Positions 10,192 through 17,473 of a stretch of DNA of 40,346 nucleotides are shown piece by piece; the first letter of the stretch is position 1; every line of letters begins with the position of its first letter. The notes under the pieces are model-generated. The model made no database searches and had not been told where the DNA came from. It saw only the letters and a list, made by a program, of their open reading frames with translations. The translations under genes and the position numbers were made by a program. Origin of the DNA: Metarhizobium sp039808465 (GTDB lineage: Bacteria; Pseudomonadota; Alphaproteobacteria; Rhizobiales; Rhizobiaceae); contig JBDHTA010000013.1 in the NCBI GenBank assembly GCA_039808465.1, positions 1 to 40,346 on the forward strand, read 5' to 3'.

Positions 10192-11067
10192 TTGAACGTG
10201 ATGATCAAACCGCAGATTCCCCAGCATCTGTTCGTCGGCGCCATGGACGGCCCCTCGACCTGCACGCCCGACGACAATCTCTACGACGTCTGGCCGAAAT
10301 GCGTGGTGATGGTTCTGCTTCAGGGCCAGCAGCATTTCGTGATGGACGACGTGCATTTCCGCATCGACGCGGGTGATGCCGATGCCTGCGAGCCGGTGAT
10401 CTTCATGTTGAACATCGCGCGCGGCTGCAAGCTGCGCTTCATCAACGAAAGCGAGACGCCGCTGCGCAAGGTGATGATTTCGGCGCCGCGCCCGTGGATC
10501 GAACGGCTGATCCAGTCGCAGCCGACCAGCGTGCCGCGGCTCCGGTCGTTCTTTTCCGAGCATCTGGCGCAGTTCAGCTTCTGGCCGAACCGCCATCTGG
10601 TGCAGATCGCCGAGCATATCCTCAAGCCGCCGGTGGCGATGGCGGGCGAACTGCTGACGCTGCACCGCAACTCCCATGCCTTCGACATTCTGTGCCACGC
10701 CTGCTCGGCGCTGGTGGGCTCGGCAGAGGAAACGCCGCATCACCCGACCGCGCTCAGCCGCAGGCAGGGCGAAAAGGTGCGCGACTACATCCTCGCCCAT
10801 GTCTGCGAGGATCTGACGCTCGACCGCATCGCGCAGGCCGTCGGCATCGGCGCGTCGTCGATCCAGCGGCATTTCAAGGAAAGCTTCGGCATCAACGTTT
10901 CCGATTTCATCCGGCGCGAGCGGCTGGAAACGGCCCGCGCCGCCCTCGAACGCGACGGCATTCCCATTGCGCAGGCTGCCTATCTCGCCGGGTACCGCAA
11001 CCCGTCGAGCTTCACCACCGCCTTCAAGAAGGCCTATGGCGTCACCCCGAAGCACCGCCGCGCCTGA
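10192..11067 (+). CDS. AraC-family regulator of the siderophore locus (PchR-like)
   Basis: A transcription factor with a C-terminal pair of AraC helix-turn-helices: LTLDRIAQAVGIGASSIQRH and then IAQAAYLAGYRNPSSFTTAF, ending KKAYGVTPKHRRA. The N-terminal part (about 1-180) is a beta-rich sensing domain with FVMDDVHFRIDAGDADACEPV, like PchR-type regulators that sense a ferric siderophore. It is divergent from the siderophore receptor, the classical arrangement for a self-inducing uptake locus. Start choice is uncertain: AAGGAG at 10180-10185 is best spaced for the TTG at 10192, while GTG 10198 and ATG 10201 are in frame a few codons on and ATG 10174 lacks a ribosome site. Family is sure; siderophore sensing is inferred from family and neighbours. 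Confidence 0.88.
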   Translation: MNVMIKPQIPQHLFVGAMDGPSTCTPDDNLYDVWPKCVVMVLLQGQQHFVMDDVHFRIDAGDADACEPVIFMLNIARGCKLRFINESETPLRKVMISAPRPWIERLIQSQPTSVPRLRSFFSEHLAQFSFWPNRHLVQIAEHILKPPVAMAGELLTLHRNSHAFDILCHACSALVGSAEETPHHPTALSRRQGEKVRDYILAHVCEDLTLDRIAQAVGIGASSIQRHFKESFGINVSDFIRRERLETARAALERDGIPIAQAAYLAGYRNPSSFTTAFKKAYGVTPKHRRA

Positions 11068-11082
11068 AACGGCCCGGCCATC

Positions 11083-11105
11083 GCAAAACAGGCGCACGGT
11101 TTTGC
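11083..11105 (+). terminator. Possible terminator hairpin after the AraC gene
   Basis: A perfect 7-base inverted repeat, GCAAAAC and GTTTTGC, with a 9-base loop lies 16 bases after the AraC stop. There is no following T-run, so it may be a weak terminator or only an mRNA-stabilising hairpin. Confidence 0.3.
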
Positions 11106-11157
11106 CCGGCATGCTTTAAACCCTGTATCGAAGCCAATTGATTCCGGGTGAGCGCAG

Positions 11158-11988
11158 ATGATCTATTATTCGGTCGAGGACTGGACGGACGCCTATTCGA
11201 ACATGATCCACATCCCCGGCGGCAACCGCTGGCCGGACCTGTGGGCGCAACCGGCCGCCGCCTACCGGGCAAAGGCCGTGGCGGCGGGCCGGGCCAGCCT
11301 CGGGATCGCCTATGGCGGCGGCGCGCGCGAACGCCTCGACCTGTTCATGCCGGAGGGCGAGCCGAAGGGGCTGGTGGTGTTCGTTCATGGCGGCTTCTGG
11401 TCGGAACTCGACAACAGCTACTGGTCGCATCTGGCGGCGGGCAGCGCCGAAAGCGGCTATGCCGTCGCCATGCCCGGCTATGCCCTCTGCCCGGACGTGC
11501 GGATTTCGCAGATCACGGTGCAGGTGGCCGCCGCGATCGAACGGGCCGCCGCCCTGGTGGCGGGGCCGATCCATCTTGCGGGCCATTCCGCGGGCGGCCA
11601 TCTGGTGACGCGGATGCTGACCGCCAACGCCCCGCTTGCGCAAGACGTTGCGCGGCGCATCGCCAGCACCGTCTCGATTTCCGGCCTGCATGACCTGCGG
11701 CCGCTGCTGAAGACGCAACTGAACGAGATATTGCATCTCGACATGCGCGAGGCGGCCGCAGAAAGCCCGGCGCTTTCCATGCCGCGCCCCGGCGCGCGCG
11801 TGCTCTGCTGGGCGGGCGCCAGCGAACGCGCCGAATTTCTCCGCCAGAACGCGCTTCTCGCCAATATCTGGGCCGGGCTCGGCGCTGAAACCGCCATCCA
11901 CGAGGAGCCGAACCGGCATCATTTCGATATCCTCGACGGATTGACCGATCCCCGGCATCCGCTGACGCGGGCGCTTCTGGCGCCGTGA
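11158..11988 (+). CDS. Alpha/beta hydrolase, arylformamidase (kynurenine formamidase)-like
   Basis: A 276-residue cytoplasmic alpha/beta hydrolase. It has the oxyanion motif HGGFW (residues 77-81), the nucleophile elbow GHSAGG (Ser144) and a late His in the NRHHFDILDGL segment near residue 255. HGGFW plus GHSAGGHL is typical of the arylformamidase/esterase-lipase branch, which cleaves N-formylkynurenine or related amides and esters. No other tryptophan-degradation gene is nearby, so the substrate may differ. It is followed after 94 bases by the amino-acid binding protein, in the same direction but with its own promoter between. It may act on whatever that transporter imports; this is inference. 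Confidence 0.82.
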   Translation: MIYYSVEDWTDAYSNMIHIPGGNRWPDLWAQPAAAYRAKAVAAGRASLGIAYGGGARERLDLFMPEGEPKGLVVFVHGGFWSELDNSYWSHLAAGSAESGYAVAMPGYALCPDVRISQITVQVAAAIERAAALVAGPIHLAGHSAGGHLVTRMLTANAPLAQDVARRIASTVSISGLHDLRPLLKTQLNEILHLDMREAAAESPALSMPRPGARVLCWAGASERAEFLRQNALLANIWAGLGAETAIHEEPNRHHFDILDGLTDPRHPLTRALLAP

Positions 11989-12016
11989 CGACCCGCGCAA
12001 GGCCGCCCGCCGCAGA

Positions 12017-12047
12017 TTGACGGCCTGTCTCTATAGCTGTATACAGC
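12017..12047 (+). promoter_or_regulatory. Strong sigma70-type promoter with overlapping GntR-type operator
   Basis: TTGACG at 12017-12022 and TATACA at 12040-12045 are separated by exactly 17 bases. The perfect 12-base palindrome GCTGTATACAGC at 12036-12047 covers the -10 box. A TGTATACA core fits operators of the FadR branch of GntR repressors, and a GntR gene lies 1.7 kb away. The placement over the -10 box predicts repression. The transcript would start near 12053 and read the binding-protein gene. Confidence 0.7.
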
Positions 12048-12082
12048 AATATAGCGAACTCGACCAAAGACAGGGGAACCAA

Positions 12083-13123
12083 ATGAGTTTCAAGATGAAA
12101 TGCATCGCATTTGCCGTGCTGGCTGGCGCATGGGCATCCACGGCGCAGGCCGGGCCGATCCTTGACGACATCAAGAGCAAGGACAAGCTGATCTGCATCG
12201 TCAATCCCAATTCGCCGGGCTTTTCGGTTCCCGACAGCCAGGGCCAGTTCAAGGGCTTCAACGTCGAATTCTGCCGCATGACGGCCGCCGCCATCTTCGG
12301 GGATGCCAACAAGGCGGAAATGCGCGGCGTCGGCTTCTCCGACAGCCTGAAGGCGCTGATCAGCGGCAGCGCCCACATCGCCTCGCGCGGCATCACCCAG
12401 ACCGCCACCCGCGACGCCGATCCGGGCCTTGCCTTCGTCGTACCCACCTTCTACGACAGCCAGGGCTTCATGGTGGAGAAGAGCCTCGGCATGAAGGGGC
12501 TCGAGGATCTGAACGGCGCGACCATCTGCGCCGAGGAAGGCTCGACCACGCTTCTCTATCTGGCCGACTGGTTCGGCGCGGCGGGCCTTGAATACAAGGT
12601 CGAGAACATCGCCGACAAGACGGCGCGCCTTCAGGCCTTCTTCTCCGGCAAGTGCGACGCGGTCGCCAGCACCATTTCGGCGCTGGCCGCAGACCGCCTT
12701 CTGGCTCCCAATCCCGACGATTACGTGCTGATGCCGCAGGGCGGGGCCAGCGAGCCGCTGTCGCTGGTGTCGCGCCCGGATACGGAATTGCAGAAGATCC
12801 TGTTCTGGAGCGTGCAGGTGATGCTGAACGCCGAAGCCTACGGCATCACTTCCGCCAATGTGGAGGAGAAGCTCGCGGCCCTCGATACGCTGCCGGTCGA
12901 CGCCCAGCGGCTGATTTCCCCGGAAGGACCGACCGCCGACATGGCGCAGAAGCTCGGCCTCGTTCCCGACTGGAGCGTGCAGATCATCAAGCAGGTCGGC
13001 AATTACGGCGAAGTCTTCGAGCGCACCATCGGCAAGGGTTCGCCGCTCGGCATGGAACGCGCCGACATGGCCAACCGCCTCTCGCGCGACGGCGGCCTGC
13101 TATTCTCCTATCCCATCCGCTGA
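12083..13123 (+). CDS. Amino-acid ABC transporter substrate-binding protein (AapJ-like)
   Basis: A 346-residue periplasmic binding protein of the general L-amino-acid (AapJ/BztA) branch. A signal peptide ends near STAQA (residue 22), followed by ILDDIKSKDKLICIVN and the family features GFNVEFCRMTAAAIFGD and SGSAHIASRGITQTATRD. Length of about 340 residues matches AapJ and exceeds the 260 of His/Glu-type proteins. The ATG at 12083 follows CAGGGGAACC. It lies downstream of the promoter with GntR-type palindrome at 12036-12047. The matching permeases are 1.3-3.6 kb downstream on the other strand, and no ATPase is in the locus. The ligand may be a modified amino acid rather than a common one, given the unusual neighbours; this is inference. 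Confidence 0.9.
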   Translation: MSFKMKCIAFAVLAGAWASTAQAGPILDDIKSKDKLICIVNPNSPGFSVPDSQGQFKGFNVEFCRMTAAAIFGDANKAEMRGVGFSDSLKALISGSAHIASRGITQTATRDADPGLAFVVPTFYDSQGFMVEKSLGMKGLEDLNGATICAEEGSTTLLYLADWFGAAGLEYKVENIADKTARLQAFFSGKCDAVASTISALAADRLLAPNPDDYVLMPQGGASEPLSLVSRPDTELQKILFWSVQVMLNAEAYGITSANVEEKLAALDTLPVDAQRLISPEGPTADMAQKLGLVPDWSVQIIKQVGNYGEVFERTIGKGSPLGMERADMANRLSRDGGLLFSYPIR

Positions 13124-13208
13124 CAGCACATGCGGGCCATGCTTGGCCATCCGCCGCGGTTCTGGTAGATCCGGAGCCGCGGCATTGTCGTCCGCGCTGG
13201 AAACGATC

Positions 13209-13736
13209 ATGGGCGATGCGATTGCTTGGCTGACATGCGGTCCGGACAGGCCGGGCCGTATCGCGTTTCTCGCCTTTCCCGGCCTCACCATCCTTTCACG
13301 CGGCAATCTCTTCGTCGATCCCGACGCGCAGGAGGCGATCGTCGCGTCCCTCGCGGCCGGGGGATGCGCGCTCTTTGTCTCGCTGATCGGAGAGGAGGAA
13401 GCGCCGGAGGGCGAATTCGAGGCGCTGGCGGAGGCGCTGCGCCTCGCCCATATTCCCCTGCTTCATCTTCCGGTGGTGGATTTCGGAACGCCTGACGCCG
13501 CCATGCTGGAAACGCTCAGGCCGCGCCTGCACGCGATTCTGCGGCAGGGCGGCGCGGTCGCGGTCTCCTGCCTTGCCGGTTTCGGCCGCAGCGGCATGAT
13601 CGCCGCGCAGGTTCTCATCGATTGCGGCCATGCGCCCGCGGCGGCGGTGGAAAGCGTGCGGGCGGCGCGGCCGGGCGCCATCGAAAGCGAGGCGCAGCTC
13701 CGCTTCCTGCTCGCTCAGGCGCGGGCGGTGCCGTGA
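13209..13736 (+). CDS. Dual-specificity-phosphatase-like protein, first paralogue (SC-x5-R)
   Basis: A 175-residue cysteine-phosphatase fold protein of the KAP/CDKN3-like group. The P-loop is SCLAGFGRSG with Cys121 and Arg127; the His that usually precedes the Cys is Ser here. The candidate general acid is Asp91 in HLPVVDFGTP. It aligns along its length with the protein at 16844-17368 (CPGL/FPGL, HLPxxDFGxP, AGxGRxG), so the two are paralogues. I chose the ATG at 13209 because it gives the same length as the paralogue; the ribosome site is weak. It follows the binding-protein gene by 85 bases in the same direction, so they may share a transcript. Its 3' end overlaps the GntR gene by 22 bases. 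Substrate (protein or small molecule) unknown. Confidence 0.8.
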   Translation: MGDAIAWLTCGPDRPGRIAFLAFPGLTILSRGNLFVDPDAQEAIVASLAAGGCALFVSLIGEEEAPEGEFEALAEALRLAHIPLLHLPVVDFGTPDAAMLETLRPRLHAILRQGGAVAVSCLAGFGRSGMIAAQVLIDCGHAPAAAVESVRAARPGAIESEAQLRFLLAQARAVP

Positions 13737-14401
13737 CTGTCGACCAGCGCCTGCAAGGTGACCGCATGGCGGCGAAACAGCGCCTTGCGCTCGCCCCTGA
13801 CGATTTCGGCGCGGCTGTCGCGCAGCTCCTGCATCAGAAACCGGCCCATGCTGGCCGGGTTTTCCGTCCACCAGCGGCACCATAGCCGCGCCGTGCGGTA
13901 GAACATCAGATCCGCCATCTGGCGAATGACCTCGTCGCCGATCATGCCGAGACGGGCTTCGTGGATGCCGCGCCAGATCGGCCATGCCCTTGCGGCGGGC
14001 GCGGCGCCGTCCAGCCGCTCGGCAAGGGTTTCCAGGCGCGCGTATTCGCCTTCCAGCTCCGCCGGCAGATGCAGCGTCATGCTGTCGGCGATCAGGCCGA
14101 TCAGGCCGATCCAGAAGCGCCAGGTGTCGTCCAGATCGGGATTTTCCGGCGCCACGATGGTTCCCACGCCATTGCGCGTTTCGGCGAAGCGCTCATGCAC
14201 CAGCCTTTGCAGCGCCTGGCGGATCGGCGTGCGGCTGACATGGAATTCGTTCGCCAGCCCGATCTCATGGATGACATGGCCCTCGGTATATTCGCGCAGG
14301 CAGATGCGGTCGCGCACGACCTCGTAGATGATGTCGTTGCGGGACCGGATACCATGGCGCGCGCCGATGGCCGTCTGCGTTTCGTCCGTTTCGCTCGTCA
14401 T
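13715..14401 (-). CDS. GntR-family transcriptional regulator (FadR/FCD-like)
   Basis: A 228-residue regulator. Residues about 20-85 form the winged helix of GntR proteins, with VSRTPIRQALQRLVHERF as the recognition region. The C-terminal part (about 90-220) is all helical, as in the FCD ligand-binding domain. It is the last gene of a leftward operon after the two permease genes, 15 bases from the preceding stop, with GAGGA before its ATG. GntR proteins of this branch bind TGTATACA-like palindromes, and such sites lie at the promoters of the binding protein (12036-12047) and of this operon (16765-16774). It therefore probably represses both transcripts until an imported amino acid or derivative binds it; this is inference. 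Confidence 0.88.
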   Translation of the reverse strand: MTSETDETQTAIGARHGIRSRNDIIYEVVRDRICLREYTEGHVIHEIGLANEFHVSRTPIRQALQRLVHERFAETRNGVGTIVAPENPDLDDTWRFWIGLIGLIADSMTLHLPAELEGEYARLETLAERLDGAAPAARAWPIWRGIHEARLGMIGDEVIRQMADLMFYRTARLWCRWWTENPASMGRFLMQELRDSRAEIVRGERKALFRRHAVTLQALVDSHGTARA

Positions 14402-14416
14402 CCTGTCCTCGGCGGT

Positions 14417-15523
14417 TCAGTGGCCCGCCAGCGCACCGGCACGCCGCGGTTTCTCCAGGGCCTGGCCCCGATCCGAGATAACCCAGCAGGCGAGGAAATA
14501 AAACAGGGCAATCGCCAGATTGCCCTCCAGCGCATAGGCCTGCCAGAGCGGATCGGCATAGGCCATGCGCGCCGTCGACATCAGATCGTGCATGCCGACG
14601 ATGGCGACGAGCGAGGTATCCTTGAAGCCGCCGATCACCGTGTTGGTGATGCCGGGCACCGCCACGCGCAGCGCCTGCGGCAGCACGACGAGACGGATCG
14701 TCTGGAGCGGCGACAGCCCGAGGCTGGCCGCCGCCTCCGACTGGCCAACCGGCAGCGATTGCAGGCCCGCCCGCACATCCTCGGCCAGATAGGCGGCATG
14801 GAAGAAGGTCAGCACGATCAGGATCGCCAGCACCGGCTCGATGGCGGTTCCCTGCGGCATGGCGAGCGGCAGGATGAAGACCCCGGCAAACAGCACCGCC
14901 ACCATGGGAATGGCGCGGATGCCCTCGATGAAGCCGATCGCCAGTTGCTGCGGCAGCCCCCGCCCCTTCCAGCGCACCAGCGCCAGGATGACGCCCACGG
15001 GAAAGGCGGCGGCCAGCGTGAAGACGGAGAGGAACAGGATCAGCGGCAGGCCGTTCCAGCGCGCCGATTCCACCACCGGCATGCCCGCGACGCCGCCGCG
15101 CAGCAGCATGTAGCTGGCAACCGCCGTGACGGCGAGCAGCGCCGCCTTGATCCACAGCCGCATCGGCACGAAGGCCGCAACGGCGGTCACCAGCGTCATC
15201 AGGATAGCGGCCGCGTAGGCCCGCCCGCGCTCTTCCTGCGGATAGGTTCCGGTGAGGATGAGCGCGGATTTTTCGCGCAGGAAAGCCCAGCAGGCGCCGC
15301 TGGCGGCCTTGCAATCCTCCAGCGTTCCGCCCGGCCCGACCGCGTCGATCAGGCCCCAGCGGAGCATGCCGAGCACGGCCCAGACGGCGAAGACACCGCA
15401 GCCGAGCGTGAGCAGCGTGTTCCACGCGCTGGAAAACAGGTTTTCCCGCAGCCAGCGCCGCGCTATCCGCATCCTGTCCGGCGCTTGCGCCTGCCGGTGT
15501 GCCTGCCGAGCGTTTGCGTTCAT
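14417..15523 (-). CDS. Amino-acid ABC transporter permease (AapM-like)
   Basis: A 368-residue inner-membrane permease of the HisM/GlnP superfamily, AapM/BztC branch. The long N-terminal half has extra membrane helices, as in AapM, and the transport core lies at about 170-350. The cytoplasmic EAA loop that docks with the ATPase is present: EAAASLGLSPLQTIRLVVLP. It starts 7 bases after the stop of the other permease and is followed after 15 bases by the GntR gene, so the three form one operon. The EAA loop is intact, so the permease should still need an ATP-binding protein, yet none is encoded here. Confidence 0.9.
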   Translation of the reverse strand: MNANARQAHRQAQAPDRMRIARRWLRENLFSSAWNTLLTLGCGVFAVWAVLGMLRWGLIDAVGPGGTLEDCKAASGACWAFLREKSALILTGTYPQEERGRAYAAAILMTLVTAVAAFVPMRLWIKAALLAVTAVASYMLLRGGVAGMPVVESARWNGLPLILFLSVFTLAAAFPVGVILALVRWKGRGLPQQLAIGFIEGIRAIPMVAVLFAGVFILPLAMPQGTAIEPVLAILIVLTFFHAAYLAEDVRAGLQSLPVGQSEAAASLGLSPLQTIRLVVLPQALRVAVPGITNTVIGGFKDTSLVAIVGMHDLMSTARMAYADPLWQAYALEGNLAIALFYFLACWVISDRGQALEKPRRAGALAGH

Positions 15524-15530
15524 TCTGGCC

Positions 15531-16709
15531 TCAGCGCGTCTTGAGTTTGAAGCTATGGTTGCACCAGTTGACCAGGGCCGACAGCACGAGGTTGACGACC
15601 AGGAAGAACAGGGCGACGATCAGCATCAGTTCCACCGGACGGAAGGTCTGGTTTACCGAGGTGCTCATGACGCTCATGATGTCCGAATAGCCGATCGCCA
15701 GCGCGACGGACGTGTTCTTGATCAGGTTGCAATACTGGTTGCCGAGCGGCGGCGTGATGACGCGCAGGGCCTGCGGCAGAATGATCAGCCGCATGGTGAG
15801 AAGCCGCGACAGGCCGAGCGCCTGCGCCGCCTCGTGCTGACCCTTCGAGGTGGCGACGATGCCGCCGCGCACGATGGCGGCGATCTGGCCGCCGTGATAG
15901 ATGCCGAGCGTCAGGACCAGCGTGACGAATTGCAGGGAAAGGCTCTTGCCGCCGCTGGCATTGAAGCCCTTGAGTTCCGGCAGCGACCATGCGACCGGCG
16001 CAATCCCCGCTTGGTGCAGGCCCCAGACGATCAGGATGCCAACGCCCAGTTGCGGCAGCAGGAAAGGCAGGCGCTGGCCCGTCTCGTCCTGGCGGCGGCG
16101 GATGGCGCGATAGGCGACGTATCCGCCCGCAAGCCACAGCAGCAGGCAAAGGCCGAGCACCGCCCCGCCCTTCTCCACGCCCGGCCAGGGCAGGAAAAGC
16201 CCGCGATTGTTGATGAAGCCGCTCAGCGGCAGCGGAATGCTGGCGCGGATATGCGGCAGCGTGCGCACCAGCAGCACGTAAAGCGCGACAAGGATCAGCA
16301 GCTTCGGCGTGTTGCGCAGCAATTCGACGTAAAGGCGCGCCAGATTGCGCAACAGCCAGTTGCGGCTGGTGAGCGCAATGCCCATCACCAGCCCGATGGC
16401 GGTGGCAAGCAGCAGCGCGCAGACGGCGACGAACAGCGTGTTGAGCGCGCCGACCATCAGCACGTCGAGATAGCTGTCGCGGGGCGTATAGGGGATCAGG
16501 CTTTCGCTGACATCGAAACCGGCCTGGGTGGTCAGGAAGCCGAAATCGATCCTGAGCCCGGCGGCGGCCAGATTGGCGTTGATATTGCGCAGGACGACGG
16601 CCGCGACGATCACCGTCGCCAGCATGACGGTGGCGGGCACGAGCGCCTGACGCAGCCATGCGGTCAGCGTCAACGCGGGTTTTGCCGGGGGCGGCGACGG
16701 GGGGATCAT
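15531..16709 (-). CDS. Amino-acid ABC transporter permease (AapQ-like)
   Basis: A 392-residue permease of the AapQ/BztB type and first gene of the leftward operon. Family features include IDFGFLTTQAGFDVSESLIP, the long periplasmic/membrane insert between the first helices and the core, and the EAA loop EAAQALGLSRLLTMRLIILP, followed by TPPLGNQYCNLIKNTSVA. The ATG at 16709 gives the usual AapQ length; the open frame continues upstream but through the promoter and the divergent phosphatase gene. A GGAG lies about 16 bases before the ATG, a rather long spacing. Together with the AapM-like partner it forms the membrane channel for the binding protein at 12083. Confidence 0.9.
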   Translation of the reverse strand: MIPPSPPPAKPALTLTAWLRQALVPATVMLATVIVAAVVLRNINANLAAAGLRIDFGFLTTQAGFDVSESLIPYTPRDSYLDVLMVGALNTLFVAVCALLLATAIGLVMGIALTSRNWLLRNLARLYVELLRNTPKLLILVALYVLLVRTLPHIRASIPLPLSGFINNRGLFLPWPGVEKGGAVLGLCLLLWLAGGYVAYRAIRRRQDETGQRLPFLLPQLGVGILIVWGLHQAGIAPVAWSLPELKGFNASGGKSLSLQFVTLVLTLGIYHGGQIAAIVRGGIVATSKGQHEAAQALGLSRLLTMRLIILPQALRVITPPLGNQYCNLIKNTSVALAIGYSDIMSVMSTSVNQTFRPVELMLIVALFFLVVNLVLSALVNWCNHSFKLKTR

Positions 16710-16730
16710 CGTGTAAATGGCAATACTCCG

Positions 16731-16793
16731 TTGACGCAGGGAGATTGGTCCTATAGCTAGATACCTGTACACAGCACCATGCCAGACTGTCAA
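16731..16793. promoter_or_regulatory. Divergent promoters sharing a TGTACACA palindrome
   Basis: Leftward, for the permease operon: TTGACA (complement of 16788-16793), 17-base spacer, GTACAG (complement of 16765-16770). Rightward, for the second phosphatase: TTGACG (16731-16736), 17-base spacer, TAGCTA (16754-16759). The palindrome CTGTACACAG at 16765-16774 covers the leftward -10 and lies near the rightward start point. CTATAGCT followed by CTGTAyACAGCA also occurs at the binding-protein promoter (12031-12048), so the same regulator probably acts at both. Confidence 0.55.
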
Positions 16794-16843
16794 TGGAAGA
16801 CTCCGAAAGCAAGGGATTCCGGCGCAGACGAAAGGCCAGCGAT

Positions 16844-17368
16844 ATGTCATCCTCCTCCTTCCCTTCGGTCGTGGCCGTTGCGGATCTCGGCGAAATCCGC
16901 CTGACCGCCTGCCCCGGACTGCGCGCGGGCGAAGCGAGCGCTGAAGCCCTCGACGACGATCTGGCGTGCATCCGCGCATCGGGCGCGACGGGGCTTCTCA
17001 GCCTGATCGAGACCGGGGAATTTCCGCTCGGCATCGCCGCCTTTTCTGAGCGGGTCGCGGCGGCGGGGCTCGAATGGGCGCATCTGCCGATCGAGGATTT
17101 CGGCGTGCCGGGCCATGCCTTCGAGCAGGCCTACCGGGAGATGGATCTGCTTGCGCGGCTTGGGCGGGGCGAGGTCTGGGCGATCCATTGCCGCGCCGGT
17201 CTCGGCCGCACGGGCACCATTGCCGCCCGCCTGCTGGTCGAGGCGGGCCTGCAACCGCCTGACGCCATCGAAGCGGTGCGCCGCGAGCATGACCGCCGGG
17301 CGATCGAAACCGAGGACCAGCAGCGATACGTCCTGTCCTTCGGCCGCGCGCCGGACATGCGGCGCTGA
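16844..17368 (+). CDS. Dual-specificity-phosphatase-like protein, second paralogue (HC-x5-R)
   Basis: A 174-residue cysteine phosphatase with a complete P-loop, HCRAGLGRTG (Cys116, Arg122), and a candidate general acid Asp85 in HLPIEDFGVP, the same arrangement as KAP/CDKN3-like phosphatases. GAAAGG precedes the ATG at 16844; an earlier in-frame ATG at 16793 lies inside the permease promoter and lacks a good ribosome site. It is transcribed divergently from the permease operon and shares its operator region, and is a paralogue of the protein at 13209-13736. Unlike that paralogue it has the canonical His-Cys pair, so it is probably the active one of the two. Substrate is unknown; phospho-Tyr/Ser/Thr proteins or small phosphoesters are both possible. 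Confidence 0.85.
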   Translation: MSSSSFPSVVAVADLGEIRLTACPGLRAGEASAEALDDDLACIRASGATGLLSLIETGEFPLGIAAFSERVAAAGLEWAHLPIEDFGVPGHAFEQAYREMDLLARLGRGEVWAIHCRAGLGRTGTIAARLLVEAGLQPPDAIEAVRREHDRRAIETEDQQRYVLSFGRAPDMRR

Positions 17369-17376
17369 CGCGGCGC

Positions 17377-17393
17377 GCCGGGTTTTCCCCGGC
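17377..17393 (+). terminator. Short GC hairpin after the second phosphatase
   Basis: GCCGGG-TTTTC-CCCGGC forms a 6-base-pair GC stem with a 5-base loop 8 bases after the phosphatase stop and before the aldo/keto reductase. No T-run follows, so termination is only possible. Confidence 0.3.
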
Positions 17394-17473
17394 ATTATCC
17401 GCCCTCCCCCTGCCCAAGCGCGGCAAGGCCCGGTAAGCTGGCCGCCACGCAACGGCACCGATGGAGGAACGAT

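Noticed and set aside
13961..15544. A 527-residue rightward open frame opposite the GntR and permease genes
   Set aside because: Sequence is Arg/Gln/His-rich low complexity and the opposite strand holds a clear permease and regulator. It is a GC-driven shadow.
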